The notes under the pieces: generated by a model
Told to the model about the DNA's origin: nothing
The model's input: only the letters and a program-made list of their open reading frames with translations
The model's database searches: none
Assembly: GCA_050486205.1 (NCBI GenBank)
Contig: JBJHCW010000010.1
Span: 43,147-107,146, forward strand
From: PWQG01 sp050486205
GTDB lineage: Bacteria > Pseudomonadota > Gammaproteobacteria > Pseudomonadales > Pseudohongiellaceae
Length of the DNA: 64,000 bases
Direction: 5' to 3'
Made by a program: the position numbers and the translations under genes
In this document: piece after piece, positions 17,745 to 26,462 of the stretch
How the letters are laid out: each line of letters begins with the position of its first letter
Position numbering within the stretch: the stretch's first letter is position 1

Positions 17745-19553
17745 TCAGTGACTTCGGTACAACGGGGGCAGGGCGTAGGGCGCCTGCTTCTGGTGCAACT
17801 GTCGTTGTTGCTGCTCTTTCTCACGCAACTGTGAGACTGCCAGCAGCACCGTTTTGGCAATGTTCTGGCGCTGTTCCGCCATTGCAGGTGTGTCAGCACC
17901 TGTACTGCTGTACAGCGCCGCCTGCAGCGCGGTGCTTGCGGCCGCAATCTGGCTGTCCCTGCAATGGCGTACCAGCGCGTCCAGGGTGTGCAGGCTTTCA
18001 TCCCGGTAATACTGTCGGCCCCAGGCGATCAATGTCTGGCGCAAGCGGGGTATGTCGGCGTGCTGACAGGCCTGCTTGAGGTCATTGAATGCCAGTGATT
18101 CCTGGTTTGCGGCAATGCTGCGCTGGTAGGCTTCGGTTACCGTCGGGCCGGTGTCCTGAACGGAATCGGACCGGGCACTTCTCCGGTAGGACATCAGTAA
18201 CAGTGTCGCAAATGCGGCAAGTAGCGCGGCAAGCGCGGCCATTATCCAGGCCGGTGTCTGTGGTGTGCTGACCAGGGTGTCTTCAGACAATAACGCCCCT
18301 GGCAGGTCGCCCAGCGTTTCGTTCATTACCAGCCCGTTGTCCGGCGCGCTGGGTTCGCGAAGGGCTGGTCCGGTAACGGCCAGGGTGCGAGCGGGCAGTA
18401 CGGCGTACTCCAGGGACTCGGTGTCGGTATTCCACCAGGGGATACGAACCTCTGGCAGGGTTATGGTGCCGGTGTCGGTGGCAACAATGGACCAGCTTTC
18501 GCGACGTTCGCCAACAACGTTGCCATCAACTACCGAGCGGCGAATGTCAGGTCGCTCGGGGTAAACATTGGCATTTTCCGGGTCCAGCGACGGTAGCGGT
18601 GGCAGGGCAGGACCATCCAGGCCAAATGCCTGGAGAGTGACTTCCCGCTCAACGGTGTCGCCTGGCGCAATGCGGTCGATGTTGTCACTGAAACGTTCAC
18701 TGATCGTCACCGAGCGTGATGGTAGCCAGGTGTCGTATGAAGGGTAGTCCGAGGGGCGCTCACGGACGCGTACCTCGGTGCCGGCCGCAAAGGCGGTCAC
18801 CGGTTCAACGTGGGTATTGCGAAACACAAAGCGACTGGAGCCATCTGTGACCTGTCCCTGAAAGACGATATCAGGTATGACCAGGTCGCCGCTACGTTGG
18901 GGAAAAATCACGTAGTTCATTTCATAGACGCCATAACGGACACCGTCAATGAGTTGTTCATACTGGCTCGGTGGGCCGAGCATCTGGACCACGGCATTGT
19001 CCAGGTCCAGCTCGGTAAAATTCGGGTTACGGATGCCACTGATGGTGTAGTACAGACGTATGGTGAACAGCAGCTGTTCCTGCACATAAAGCTCAGTGGT
19101 ATTGATTGACGTCTCCATGCGCAGATCAGGGTGCGAGGAGGCGCCGGACGCGTCGTCAGCGGCCAGCACATTGATCGGGAAAGGGTCCGTGGGTTGCTCG
19201 TCGACCATGATCGACGGAATTTCCTGTTCACCCAGACGTCGCGGGAACAGAACCAGAGTATATTCAGTCCAGGCCTGTACACGGTTGTTGACGGTCTGCA
19301 GGCGGCTGGATGAGCGGGTGGAGATGACCTCGAAATTGTTTCCGAACGCTGAAATGTCCATCGGGACAGCGCCCTGGCGATCATTGACCCGAATGCGCAT
19401 TGTGATGGTTTCGCCGCGCTTGATTTCATCCCGGTCGATCCGGACGTCGATGGAAGATTGGGCAAGCGCCATGGAGCCCAGAAAGGCGGCCAGAATAACA
19501 ACCAGCAGCCATATCAGTATGCGTTTGCTGCGAAAGGTGGCGTGTTTTGTCAT
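17745..19553 (-). CDS. BatD-like membrane protein
   Basis: Large Bat (Bacteroides aerotolerance) operon component of 602 residues. It has an N-terminal signal/membrane segment (about 10-31), a long periplasmic beta-rich region starting SIDVRIDRDEIKRGE (BatD/oxygen-tolerance domains), a second membrane helix (about 433-453) and a cytoplasmic helical tail of about 140 residues. It is the last classical Bat gene here; its start overlaps the batB/C stop by 4 bases. The role is inferred to be envelope stress or assembly together with BatA/B and MoxR; no catalytic site is visible. Confidence 0.9.
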   Translation of the reverse strand: MTKHATFRSKRILIWLLVVILAAFLGSMALAQSSIDVRIDRDEIKRGETITMRIRVNDRQGAVPMDISAFGNNFEVISTRSSSRLQTVNNRVQAWTEYTLVLFPRRLGEQEIPSIMVDEQPTDPFPINVLAADDASGASSHPDLRMETSINTTELYVQEQLLFTIRLYYTISGIRNPNFTELDLDNAVVQMLGPPSQYEQLIDGVRYGVYEMNYVIFPQRSGDLVIPDIVFQGQVTDGSSRFVFRNTHVEPVTAFAAGTEVRVRERPSDYPSYDTWLPSRSVTISERFSDNIDRIAPGDTVEREVTLQAFGLDGPALPPLPSLDPENANVYPERPDIRRSVVDGNVVGERRESWSIVATDTGTITLPEVRIPWWNTDTESLEYAVLPARTLAVTGPALREPSAPDNGLVMNETLGDLPGALLSEDTLVSTPQTPAWIMAALAALLAAFATLLLMSYRRSARSDSVQDTGPTVTEAYQRSIAANQESLAFNDLKQACQHADIPRLRQTLIAWGRQYYRDESLHTLDALVRHCRDSQIAAASTALQAALYSSTGADTPAMAEQRQNIAKTVLLAVSQLREKEQQQRQLHQKQAPYALPPLYRSH

Positions 19554-21316
19554 AGCTGCCTGCCTGCGGCTCGTGCTTCGATCTGTCGCCGTCTGTATTC
19601 AAATCGGAATTTTCGTTCCAGCAATTCGCCGGGATCGTCTTCAATCCGGCGTAGCCACTGCTCCAGAGACTCCTGGTCCTCCATTTCCTCGATGTTCATT
19701 TCTGTCTGCTGGTCCTGGCTCCCGTCCTCGTCTGGCTGCTGGTCCATCGCGTCCTGCTGCTGATCGGTCTCGTCCTGTTGCTCCTGGTCACTATCCTGCT
19801 CGTCGGTCTGCGGATCACTCTGGTCGTCAGCGTCGCTGTCGGCGTCGTCCTGTTGCTGATCCTGGCCGTCATCGGACTCGTCGCTGTCCTCGCTCTCCGC
19901 TTCCTGTTCCTGTTCGTCCAGCAGGTCTTCAAGAATCTGCTTGTTGTGCAGCGCATCGGCGTGTTCCGGATCCAGGGCCAGGGCGGCTTCATAGGCGGCA
20001 ATGGCTTCCTGGATCATGCCCGCATAGGCCAGTGCATTACCCATGTTGTAGATGGAGTCCGGGTCCTGTCCCTCACTGAAAAGTTCTATGGCAGCTTCGT
20101 AATTGCCGGCGCGGAAATAGGAGGCGGCACGCCATTGGCTGGATTCGAACAGTTCGGCGGCGCGTTCATGCTGGTTCTCTTCCCAGGCGCGGGCGCCTTG
20201 CTGGTTGCGCGTCTGCCAGAGGCTGCGAAGATCAAACGCGTGCGCCGGTGCTGTGGGTACCAGCATGCCAACAGTGAGCATGCTGCTTACAACAACGGCC
20301 AGCAGCCAGCCGCGACGGAAAATCAGTGCACCAAAAGGCAACATCAGCAAAACCAGCCAGGGGCCAAGATCATTCCAGACGTCGTATTCCTGGTCGGTCT
20401 CCAGATATTGTGAGTCGGTCGGCAGCATGGCGTCGGACAGGACATGGCTCACGTCATTGTTATTCAGCGTTATGTCATGGTAACGGCCACCGTTGGCGCT
20501 GGCCAGAGCCTGCAGGTTGCCTCGCCGCAGCTGGGGTACAACCATGTTGCCGGCGCTGTCGTTCAGGTAATCACCGTCAGCGGTCGGGATAGGTGCGCCG
20601 CGTTCGGTCCCCACCCCGATGACGGACAGCAGATACGGTGTATCGGCCAGCAGGGCGTTGATCGAATTCACATGTGAATCGGGTACATCGCCGGTGAGCA
20701 GCAGGATACGCCCGAACCCGGTGCGTGATTCCTTCAGCAGATTGATTGCCAGTTCCATGCCGTGGGTTGGATTGTTGCCGGGCGCGGGCATGATATTGGG
20801 ACTCAGGGCCGGAATCATATTGCGTATTGGCGCGGTATCTTCGGTCAGTGGGCTGACCATATGCGCCTGGCCAGCGTAAACCACCAGTCCGGTCTGTCCT
20901 TCGCGGCGGTCATCCAGGATATCTGTCAATTTGCGACGCAGCACGGTCTGGCGATTCGGGTTCTGATCAATGGCAAACATGGACAGGGTCTGGTCTACTA
21001 CCAGCACCACGGCATCCTGACGCTGCTGGGCTGGATAATTGATGCGATCCAAGGTTGGGCCCGCCAGCGCAACAATGCCCAGCAGCCAGGCGGCGCTCAA
21101 CAGGATCAGCGGCAGGCGTTGCCGGGTGCTCTGCCTGCCGTCAAGCAGATAGGGCAGCAGATCCCTGTCAATCGCTTTCTGCCAGGCACTGCCCCGGGCG
21201 TGCTGGCGCCAGAGACGATGCATGAACCAGATGGCAGGAATCAGGGCCAGCAACCACCAGGGGCGCAGGAAATGGAAATTGGCCATGGCCTGGGTCAATG
21301 ACAGGGACTCATTCAT
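19550..21316 (-). CDS. BatB/BatC fusion: VWA domain plus TPR protein
   Basis: 588-residue protein with two N-terminal membrane helices (about 16-32 and 65-83), a periplasmic von Willebrand factor A domain (about 95-285), two more hydrophobic segments (about 300-350), two or three TPR units (about 365-445) and a long Asp/Glu/Gln-rich tail before a basic C-terminus. BatB and BatC are separate proteins in some bacteria; here they are one. The MIDAS motif reads DQTLS (residues 108-112), Thr replacing the usual first Ser. It overlaps batA and batD by a few bases. Confidence 0.9.
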   Translation of the reverse strand: MNESLSLTQAMANFHFLRPWWLLALIPAIWFMHRLWRQHARGSAWQKAIDRDLLPYLLDGRQSTRQRLPLILLSAAWLLGIVALAGPTLDRINYPAQQRQDAVVLVVDQTLSMFAIDQNPNRQTVLRRKLTDILDDRREGQTGLVVYAGQAHMVSPLTEDTAPIRNMIPALSPNIMPAPGNNPTHGMELAINLLKESRTGFGRILLLTGDVPDSHVNSINALLADTPYLLSVIGVGTERGAPIPTADGDYLNDSAGNMVVPQLRRGNLQALASANGGRYHDITLNNNDVSHVLSDAMLPTDSQYLETDQEYDVWNDLGPWLVLLMLPFGALIFRRGWLLAVVVSSMLTVGMLVPTAPAHAFDLRSLWQTRNQQGARAWEENQHERAAELFESSQWRAASYFRAGNYEAAIELFSEGQDPDSIYNMGNALAYAGMIQEAIAAYEAALALDPEHADALHNKQILEDLLDEQEQEAESEDSDESDDGQDQQQDDADSDADDQSDPQTDEQDSDQEQQDETDQQQDAMDQQPDEDGSQDQQTEMNIEEMEDQESLEQWLRRIEDDPGELLERKFRFEYRRRQIEARAAGRQL

Positions 21317-22325
21317 TGCGTGCTCCAGCCGGGCGCAGCTCTGAAGCTTGCAGCGGCACGGCCATCAGGGCCAACAAAAAGCTCAACAGCATGGCAATGC
21401 CCAATGGCCAGTGGAACAGCAACCGAATGGGACGGAATGTCTGTTCATCCTGTTCAATGGGTTCCATCTGATCAAGCAAATCATAGATCTCGACCATATC
21501 GTCCAGTGTCCTGGCACGGAAGTAGCGTCCTCCTGTCATTTCCGCAATCTGGGTCATCGCGGCATCATCGATTTCAGACTGCAGGCCGCCAGGCGCAAAG
21601 GCCGATCGTCGGGCGAACTGGTCTGAGGCAATGCCAACCACATGCATGCGAATTCCTTCGGTTCTGGCAAGTTGACCGGACTGGTGCGGGGTTAATTCAC
21701 CGGAGTTGTTGATACCATCGGTCAGCAGTATCAGCACGCGGTTACTTTGAGGGCGCTCGCGCAGGCGTTTGACGCCCAGCCCGACTGCATCCCCAATGGC
21801 GGTTGCAGACTCGTCAATCACGCCGATTTCAAGCTCGGCCAGTTGCTGTGCCACTGAGTTGAGGTCATGGGTCATCGGTGTGAGCAGGTAGGCATGACGT
21901 GCAAACAGGATGATGCCGATCCGGTCACCCTGCCGTTTGTCAATAAAGTCACCGATCACTTCCTTCATCACCTGGAAGCGCGATAGCTGGGTATTGTTGA
22001 AAAACATGTCGCGGGCTTCCATGCTGCCCGACAGGTCAAGTGCCAGCATCATGTCCCGGCCGCTGGTGGGCAGTTCCACAGGTTCTCCGACCCACTGGGG
22101 ACGACTGCTGGCGGTGACCAGTAACAGCCAGATCAGCACACACATGAGCAACATCAGCGGGCGACGACTGTAACGGCGTGATGCGTCGCTGCGCAGGCGC
22201 AACAACTGCTGGTAAAAGGGTACCTGCAGGGCAGCTTCCTGGCGTGGCGCCCGGTTGGCGAACCAGTACACCAGCAGTGGCAGGGGAATTGCCAGGAATG
22301 CCCACGGCCAGGTAAATTCAAGCAT
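21309..22325 (-). CDS. BatA: VWA-domain membrane protein
   Basis: 338-residue membrane protein. Two N-terminal hydrophobic helices (about 5-22 and 55-72) precede a VWA domain with a canonical MIDAS motif DLSGS (residues 97-101) and downstream TDGINNSGE; a C-terminal helix (about 310-330) anchors it again. The frame extends to 22433, but the ATG at 22325 gives the standard N-terminus MLEFTWPWAF and overlaps the end of the DUF4381 gene, as tightly packed Bat operons do. VWA proteins of this family are proposed MoxR clients. Confidence 0.92.
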   Translation of the reverse strand: MLEFTWPWAFLAIPLPLLVYWFANRAPRQEAALQVPFYQQLLRLRSDASRRYSRRPLMLLMCVLIWLLLVTASSRPQWVGEPVELPTSGRDMMLALDLSGSMEARDMFFNNTQLSRFQVMKEVIGDFIDKRQGDRIGIILFARHAYLLTPMTHDLNSVAQQLAELEIGVIDESATAIGDAVGLGVKRLRERPQSNRVLILLTDGINNSGELTPHQSGQLARTEGIRMHVVGIASDQFARRSAFAPGGLQSEIDDAAMTQIAEMTGGRYFRARTLDDMVEIYDLLDQMEPIEQDEQTFRPIRLLFHWPLGIAMLLSFLLALMAVPLQASELRPAGARNE

Positions 22326-22941
22326 GACCGGTCTGCGCCTCGCTGTTTGGCTGTGATTTCCTGATTCTATCGCTCCTGATTCTATCGTTATAGAGGCTGC
22401 GAATCCATCGACCTGCCATGCGGTGCAGGGCATCCGGGTCTACCTCGCAGCGCGGGGCAAAGCGACCCTGGGACAGTGCCTGTGCGGTTTGATCGTCCAG
22501 AAGACTGGTGTCACCACTGTCCTTGAGGAACTGCAACCACTGGCTACCGGTCAGGCTGGCCACACGATGCTGCGGGAAGTGCACCAGCGCAACACGTTTG
22601 AGCACTGCGTTGACATCATTGACATAGTCCAGATTGGCTGCGTTACTGTCCGCGTCGCTGGACTTTGATCTTCCCAGCGCCTGCTCGCGTCGCCGCAGGC
22701 ACAATTCGAGCTCGCGATTGGCCTGACCCAGAATCCGGCGTTTTCGAACCACCCGGAACAGCAACACCAGTGCATAGACCAGCAGGCCCATTAGCAGAGC
22801 GGCCAGCACATACCAGCCCGGCGCAAGCGGCCACAGGCCAACATCCTCGGGAAGACGGATGTCGGCCAGTTGGCTGAGCGGATCACTGGGGTCGCTGACA
22901 TCGTCAGGCGACACCTGTGTCAACGGGTCTGTTGGGTCCAT
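22318..22941 (-). CDS. DUF4381 membrane protein of the bat operon
   Basis: 207-residue protein with the hallmark DUF4381 N-terminus (DIRLPEDVGLWPLAPGWYVL), one membrane helix (about 48-68) and a cytoplasmic helical region. It regularly sits between the DUF58 gene and batA in Bat operons; activity is unknown. The C-terminus contains an in-frame 15-base tandem duplication that repeats the peptide DRIR. It overlaps its neighbours on both sides by 8 and 22 bases. Confidence 0.88.
   Translation of the reverse strand: MDPTDPLTQVSPDDVSDPSDPLSQLADIRLPEDVGLWPLAPGWYVLAALLMGLLVYALVLLFRVVRKRRILGQANRELELCLRRREQALGRSKSSDADSNAANLDYVNDVNAVLKRVALVHFPQHRVASLTGSQWLQFLKDSGDTSLLDDQTAQALSQGRFAPRCEVDPDALHRMAGRWIRSLYNDRIRSDRIRKSQPNSEAQTGHA
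22359..22387 (-). repeat. 15-base-period tandem duplication near the DUF4381 C-terminus
   Basis: The 14 bases TCCTGATTCTATCG repeat at 22359-22372 and 22374-22387 with one base between, keeping frame. On the minus strand this encodes DRIR twice close to the C-terminus of the DUF4381 protein. Confidence 0.85.
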
Positions 22942-23897
22942 ATCTGAATACGCTCGATGACGGATTGATCTGTACGCAGCGGCAGCAGTGGTATCTGCAG
23001 GCGATCCAGTTCGCTTTTCAGGTTTTCGTATCGCTGGGTAAAGTTGTCACGGTACCTTTCACGGGCATGTTTGTCATAGGTATTGAGTGTGCCCCGGTCG
23101 CGCCCGTCTGTAATAGTGTAGTAACCGGGTGCGGGCAGATTCTCTTCCAGTGCATCATAAATGAAGCAGCACACAACATTGTTGTGACGCGAGAGCTGAT
23201 ACAGGTAACGAAGCCCCGCATCGTCAATACTGCTGAAGTCGCTGATGATATAAAGTGTGCTGCCGGGCTTGGTGATACGTCGTATCTGTCCCAACGCCGT
23301 GGCCAGCCCTGTCTGGCCTGTTGCCATGCGTCGTTCCAGACGCGCTGTACGTTCGGCGCCGGCCAGTGAGCTGTTGTATAGCTGGATCTGGTTCAGCAGG
23401 TGCAGGGCAGAGCGCCGACTGCGTTTGGGTCGCACGAGGCTGTTGGCGCCGTCAGTGTAGACAAGGCCACCCACCCGGTCACCGTTGTCGATGGCCAACC
23501 AGCAGAATATGGCTGCCGCCTGCGCTGCAGTGACCGATTTGAATGCATTTCGACTGCCAAAGAACATACCACTGGACTGATCCACGGCGATCAGTACCGG
23601 CCGCTCGCGTTCCTCACGAAACACCTTGGTGAAGGGCTTGTTGGTGCGCGCTGTCACGCGCCAGTCTATGGTGCGAATATCATCCCCGGGCTGATAGGGT
23701 CGGAACTCCTCAAAATCGATACCGCGGCCGCGCATTTTGGACAGATGCAGCCCGGATATACCGGCGACCGAGCGTTTGTGCATGGCATACTCGATGAGCT
23801 TGGCGGCATAACGCTGCATCAGCAGTGTCTGCAGGTCTACGACGGCGCCCCGTGCCTGATACCTGGCCTGTGCGGCGATGAGTTGCTGGCTCAGCAT
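22920..23897 (-). CDS. DUF58 domain protein (right module)
   Basis: Soluble 325-residue DUF58 protein without membrane helices, unlike its paralogue at 14378. The signature FRPYQPGDDIRTIDWRVTAR lies near residues 60-80, followed by a VWA-like fold with DQSSGM in place of a MIDAS. It lies 22 bases downstream of the MoxR gene. The pair is inferred to regulate or assemble the BatA/BatB VWA proteins encoded next. Confidence 0.92.
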   Translation of the reverse strand: MLSQQLIAAQARYQARGAVVDLQTLLMQRYAAKLIEYAMHKRSVAGISGLHLSKMRGRGIDFEEFRPYQPGDDIRTIDWRVTARTNKPFTKVFREERERPVLIAVDQSSGMFFGSRNAFKSVTAAQAAAIFCWLAIDNGDRVGGLVYTDGANSLVRPKRSRRSALHLLNQIQLYNSSLAGAERTARLERRMATGQTGLATALGQIRRITKPGSTLYIISDFSSIDDAGLRYLYQLSRHNNVVCCFIYDALEENLPAPGYYTITDGRDRGTLNTYDKHARERYRDNFTQRYENLKSELDRLQIPLLPLRTDQSVIERIQIWTQQTR

Positions 23898-23919
23898 GCT
23901 TGTCCTGTTGCCCGGCCGT

Positions 23920-24879
23920 TCAGGCCGAAGGTACGCGTTCGAGAATTGATGACAATACCTTGTCGGGTGTTACGCCACTGGCCTCTGCTTCAAAGCTCAG
24001 TAGTATCCGATGCCTGAGCACGTCAAACAGCACTTCCTGGACATCGTCCGGGCTCACAAAGTCATTCCCCTTGATCCATGCATGAGCCCGAGAGCAGCGG
24101 TCCAGAGCGATGGTGCCGCGGGGGCTGGCACCGTAATCAAGCCAGGCAGCAAGGTCCTCTCCGTAAACCGAAGGATTGCGCGTGGCCATGATCAGCTGAA
24201 TGATGTATTCCTCGACCGCCGGGGCCATATGCATGGCCAGAATTTCCTGGCGTGCAGCAAACAGATCTTCCTGCCGGATGACTTCGGGCGCTTCAACCTT
24301 CTGCATGCGTGCTTCATTGCGTACCAGATGAAGGATTTCCCGTTCCGCTTCAACAGCCGGATAGTCAATGGCAACGTGCATCAGGAACCGGTCCAGTTGT
24401 GCCTCGGGCAGCGGGTAGGTGCCTTCCTGTTCGATGGGGTTCTGTGTGGCCATGACCAGAAACAGTGGTGGCAGTGTGAATGACTCGCGCCCGACGCTGA
24501 CCTGATGTTCGGCCATGGCCTCAAGCAAGGCTGACTGGACTTTGGCCGGTGCCCGGTTGATCTCGTCGGCAAGGACCAGATTATGGAAAATCGGGCCTGG
24601 CTGAAACCGGAAGGAGCCGTCTTCCGGGCGATAGATTTCGGTGCCGGTAATGTCGCTGGGTAGCAGATCGGGGGTGAACTGAATACGGTGGAAGTCGCCT
24701 TCTACTGCAAGGGAAAGATCCTTGATTGCCTTGGTTTTTGCCAGGCCCGGAGCGCCTTCCACCAGCAGGTGACCATCGGCCAGAAGGGCTATCAGCAATC
24801 GGTCTATCAGCCTCTCCTGACCGATGATCTGTTTGGATAGCCAGTCTTTCAGGACGGTGATCGTTTGGTGATGACTCAT
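23920..24879 (-). CDS. MoxR-family AAA+ ATPase (right module, bat operon)
   Basis: First gene of the right module, 319 residues. It has Walker A EGAPGLAKT (residues 41-49), Walker B LVLADEINR (about 105-113), ATQNP sensor 1, SPRGT sensor 2 and the C-terminal lid. The pore-loop and lid match the canonical MoxR subfamily more closely than the left paralogue does. A good sigma70-like promoter lies about 50-75 bases upstream on the same strand, so this gene probably begins the whole bat transcript. Confidence 0.94.
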   Translation of the reverse strand: MSHHQTITVLKDWLSKQIIGQERLIDRLLIALLADGHLLVEGAPGLAKTKAIKDLSLAVEGDFHRIQFTPDLLPSDITGTEIYRPEDGSFRFQPGPIFHNLVLADEINRAPAKVQSALLEAMAEHQVSVGRESFTLPPLFLVMATQNPIEQEGTYPLPEAQLDRFLMHVAIDYPAVEAEREILHLVRNEARMQKVEAPEVIRQEDLFAARQEILAMHMAPAVEEYIIQLIMATRNPSVYGEDLAAWLDYGASPRGTIALDRCSRAHAWIKGNDFVSPDDVQEVLFDVLRHRILLSFEAEASGVTPDKVLSSILERVPSA

Positions 24880-24926
24880 ATATTGTTATCCCTACTCAGC
24901 AGTGCGTTTCAGTGCGCAAGTGGCCG

Positions 24927-24954
24927 ATTGTAACCAATCTGGTAATGATGTCTA
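24927..24954 (-). promoter_or_regulatory. Candidate promoter of the moxR-bat operon
   Basis: On the minus strand, TAGACA (-35, 5 of 6 matches) and TACAAT (-10, 5 of 6) are separated by 16 bases, with the -10 about 48 bases before the moxR start codon. It is read by eye only. The pyrD leader shares this spacer in the opposite direction. Confidence 0.5.
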
Positions 24955-25076
24955 GGGAACCTCTGATTAATCGCCCGACGATGTTGCAGATTGCCATGGT
25001 GTACAATAGAGCGCTGGTCCACCAATCGAATATTGATGCGGACCGAGTCATTCCGATCCAACGCAGGAAGGTCCCG

Positions 25077-26177
25077 ATGTCCTACATGCTGATGCGGCGT
25101 TTGCTGTTCACCCTGTCGCCCGAAACGTCCCATACTGTAGCCATGGGTGCCATTTCACTGGTTGAGCGCCTTCGATTGCAGTCGCTGATACGCAGGTCCC
25201 CGCAAAGTGGGGCGGACACCTCGCTTGAACTCATGGGGCTGAAGTTGCCGAACCCGGTTGGACTGGCGGCGGGCCTGGACAAGAATGCGGAACATATCGA
25301 CGCCCTGGCCGCTCTGGGTTTTGGTTTTATCGAAGTGGGAACCCTTACCCCGCGACCCCAGCCAGGCAATCCACGTCCGCGCCTGTTCCGGCTGGCAGAA
25401 CACCAGGCCATCATCAACCGTATGGGTTTCAACAACAAAGGCATGGATTATGCGCTGGGACGCATAGCACGCAGCACGTATCGTGGCGTGTTGGGCATCA
25501 ATATTGGCAAGAACTTTGACACCCCGGTAGAGAATGCCGCGGACGACTATCTGACCTGTATGAGAAAGGCGTATCCGGCGGCGTCCTACCTGGTTGTGAA
25601 TCTTTCCTCACCCAATACACCGGGTCTGCGCACGCTCCAGTTTGGCGATGAGTTGAGCAGGTTGCTTGCTACACTCAAGGAGGAGCAGCAGCGTCTCACT
25701 GCAGAGCACGGCAAACATGTGCCACTTGTCCTTAAAATAGCGCCGGATCTGGATGAGTCAGAAATCAGCATGATCGCAAAAACCGTACTGGCAACATCAT
25801 TCGAGGGCGTGATCGCAACCAATACCACTGTGAGCCGCGAGGGCGTCGGCGGTCATGCACATGCGCAGCAAGCCGGTGGACTGAGCGGGCAGCCACTCGG
25901 CGCCAGAGCGGACGAGGTGGTTGCCTGTCTTCGTTCTGAACTGGGGGCCGGGGTGCCGATCATCGGCGTGGGTGGCATCGGCAGTCGCTCGGATGCCACA
26001 AAACGGATTCTTGCCGGGGCCGACGCGCTGCAGATCTACACCGGTTTCATCTACCGTGGTCCGGAACTGATTGCCGAGGCCATTGACGGGTACATGGATG
26101 CGCGAAGACTCAATGCAGATGACAAGTCCGGTAACCAGGCCGGGGAACGATCAGGCAGGCAGGAAACAGATTCATGA
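25077..26177 (+). CDS. pyrD: Dihydroorotate dehydrogenase (quinone), class 2
   Basis: Membrane-associated flavoenzyme of pyrimidine synthesis that passes electrons to quinone. The 366-residue product has the class 2 N-terminal helix (MLMRRLLFTLSPE), the catalytic serine in NLSSPNTPGLR (about residue 175), and FMN-binding KIAPDLDESE and GGIGS segments. The frame is open from 24912, but the ATG at 25077 has an AGGAAGG ribosome-binding site. The C-terminus runs about 25 residues past the usual family end with a hydrophilic tail. It overlaps the next gene by 4 bases (ATGA). Confidence 0.96.
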   Translation: MSYMLMRRLLFTLSPETSHTVAMGAISLVERLRLQSLIRRSPQSGADTSLELMGLKLPNPVGLAAGLDKNAEHIDALAALGFGFIEVGTLTPRPQPGNPRPRLFRLAEHQAIINRMGFNNKGMDYALGRIARSTYRGVLGINIGKNFDTPVENAADDYLTCMRKAYPAASYLVVNLSSPNTPGLRTLQFGDELSRLLATLKEEQQRLTAEHGKHVPLVLKIAPDLDESEISMIAKTVLATSFEGVIATNTTVSREGVGGHAHAQQAGGLSGQPLGARADEVVACLRSELGAGVPIIGVGGIGSRSDATKRILAGADALQIYTGFIYRGPELIAEAIDGYMDARRLNADDKSGNQAGERSGRQETDS

Positions 26178-26443
26178 ACCCGACCACACCGACATTGCTG
26201 ATTTTCTATACCAGTGCCGGGTGTCACCTGTGCGAGCAGGCAGAAGGGATCGTCGCGCCATTGATTGCTGCGGATCCGCGCTGGACCTTTGTCAGAACCG
26301 AGATTGCTGATTCGGTTGAGCTGGTTGATCGTTATGGTATCCGCATCCCGGTCATCAAACGATCAGATACCGGTGAAGAGCTTGGTTGGCCCTTTGATGC
26401 TGAAGCCGCGCAGCAGTTTCTTCGCCAGGGAGCCTCTGAATAA
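26174..26443 (+). CDS. Glutaredoxin-like family protein
   Basis: 89-residue thioredoxin-fold protein with an N-terminal redox motif CHLC (Cys17, Cys20) in YTSAGCHLCEQAE and the cis-Pro region RIPVIK. It belongs to the small glutaredoxin-like group often found beside pyrD in gammaproteobacteria. Here its ATG overlaps the pyrD stop, implying co-translation. Substrate is unknown. It converges on tatD with a gap of 19 bases. Confidence 0.9.
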   Translation: MNPTTPTLLIFYTSAGCHLCEQAEGIVAPLIAADPRWTFVRTEIADSVELVDRYGIRIPVIKRSDTGEELGWPFDAEAAQQFLRQGASE

Positions 26444-26462
26444 CTCTATGGCCGATCATCGG

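Noticed and set aside
24912..25076. 55-codon upstream extension of pyrD
   Set aside because: It has no similarity to PyrD N-termini and crosses the divergent bat promoter; the ATG at 25077 has a good ribosome-binding site.
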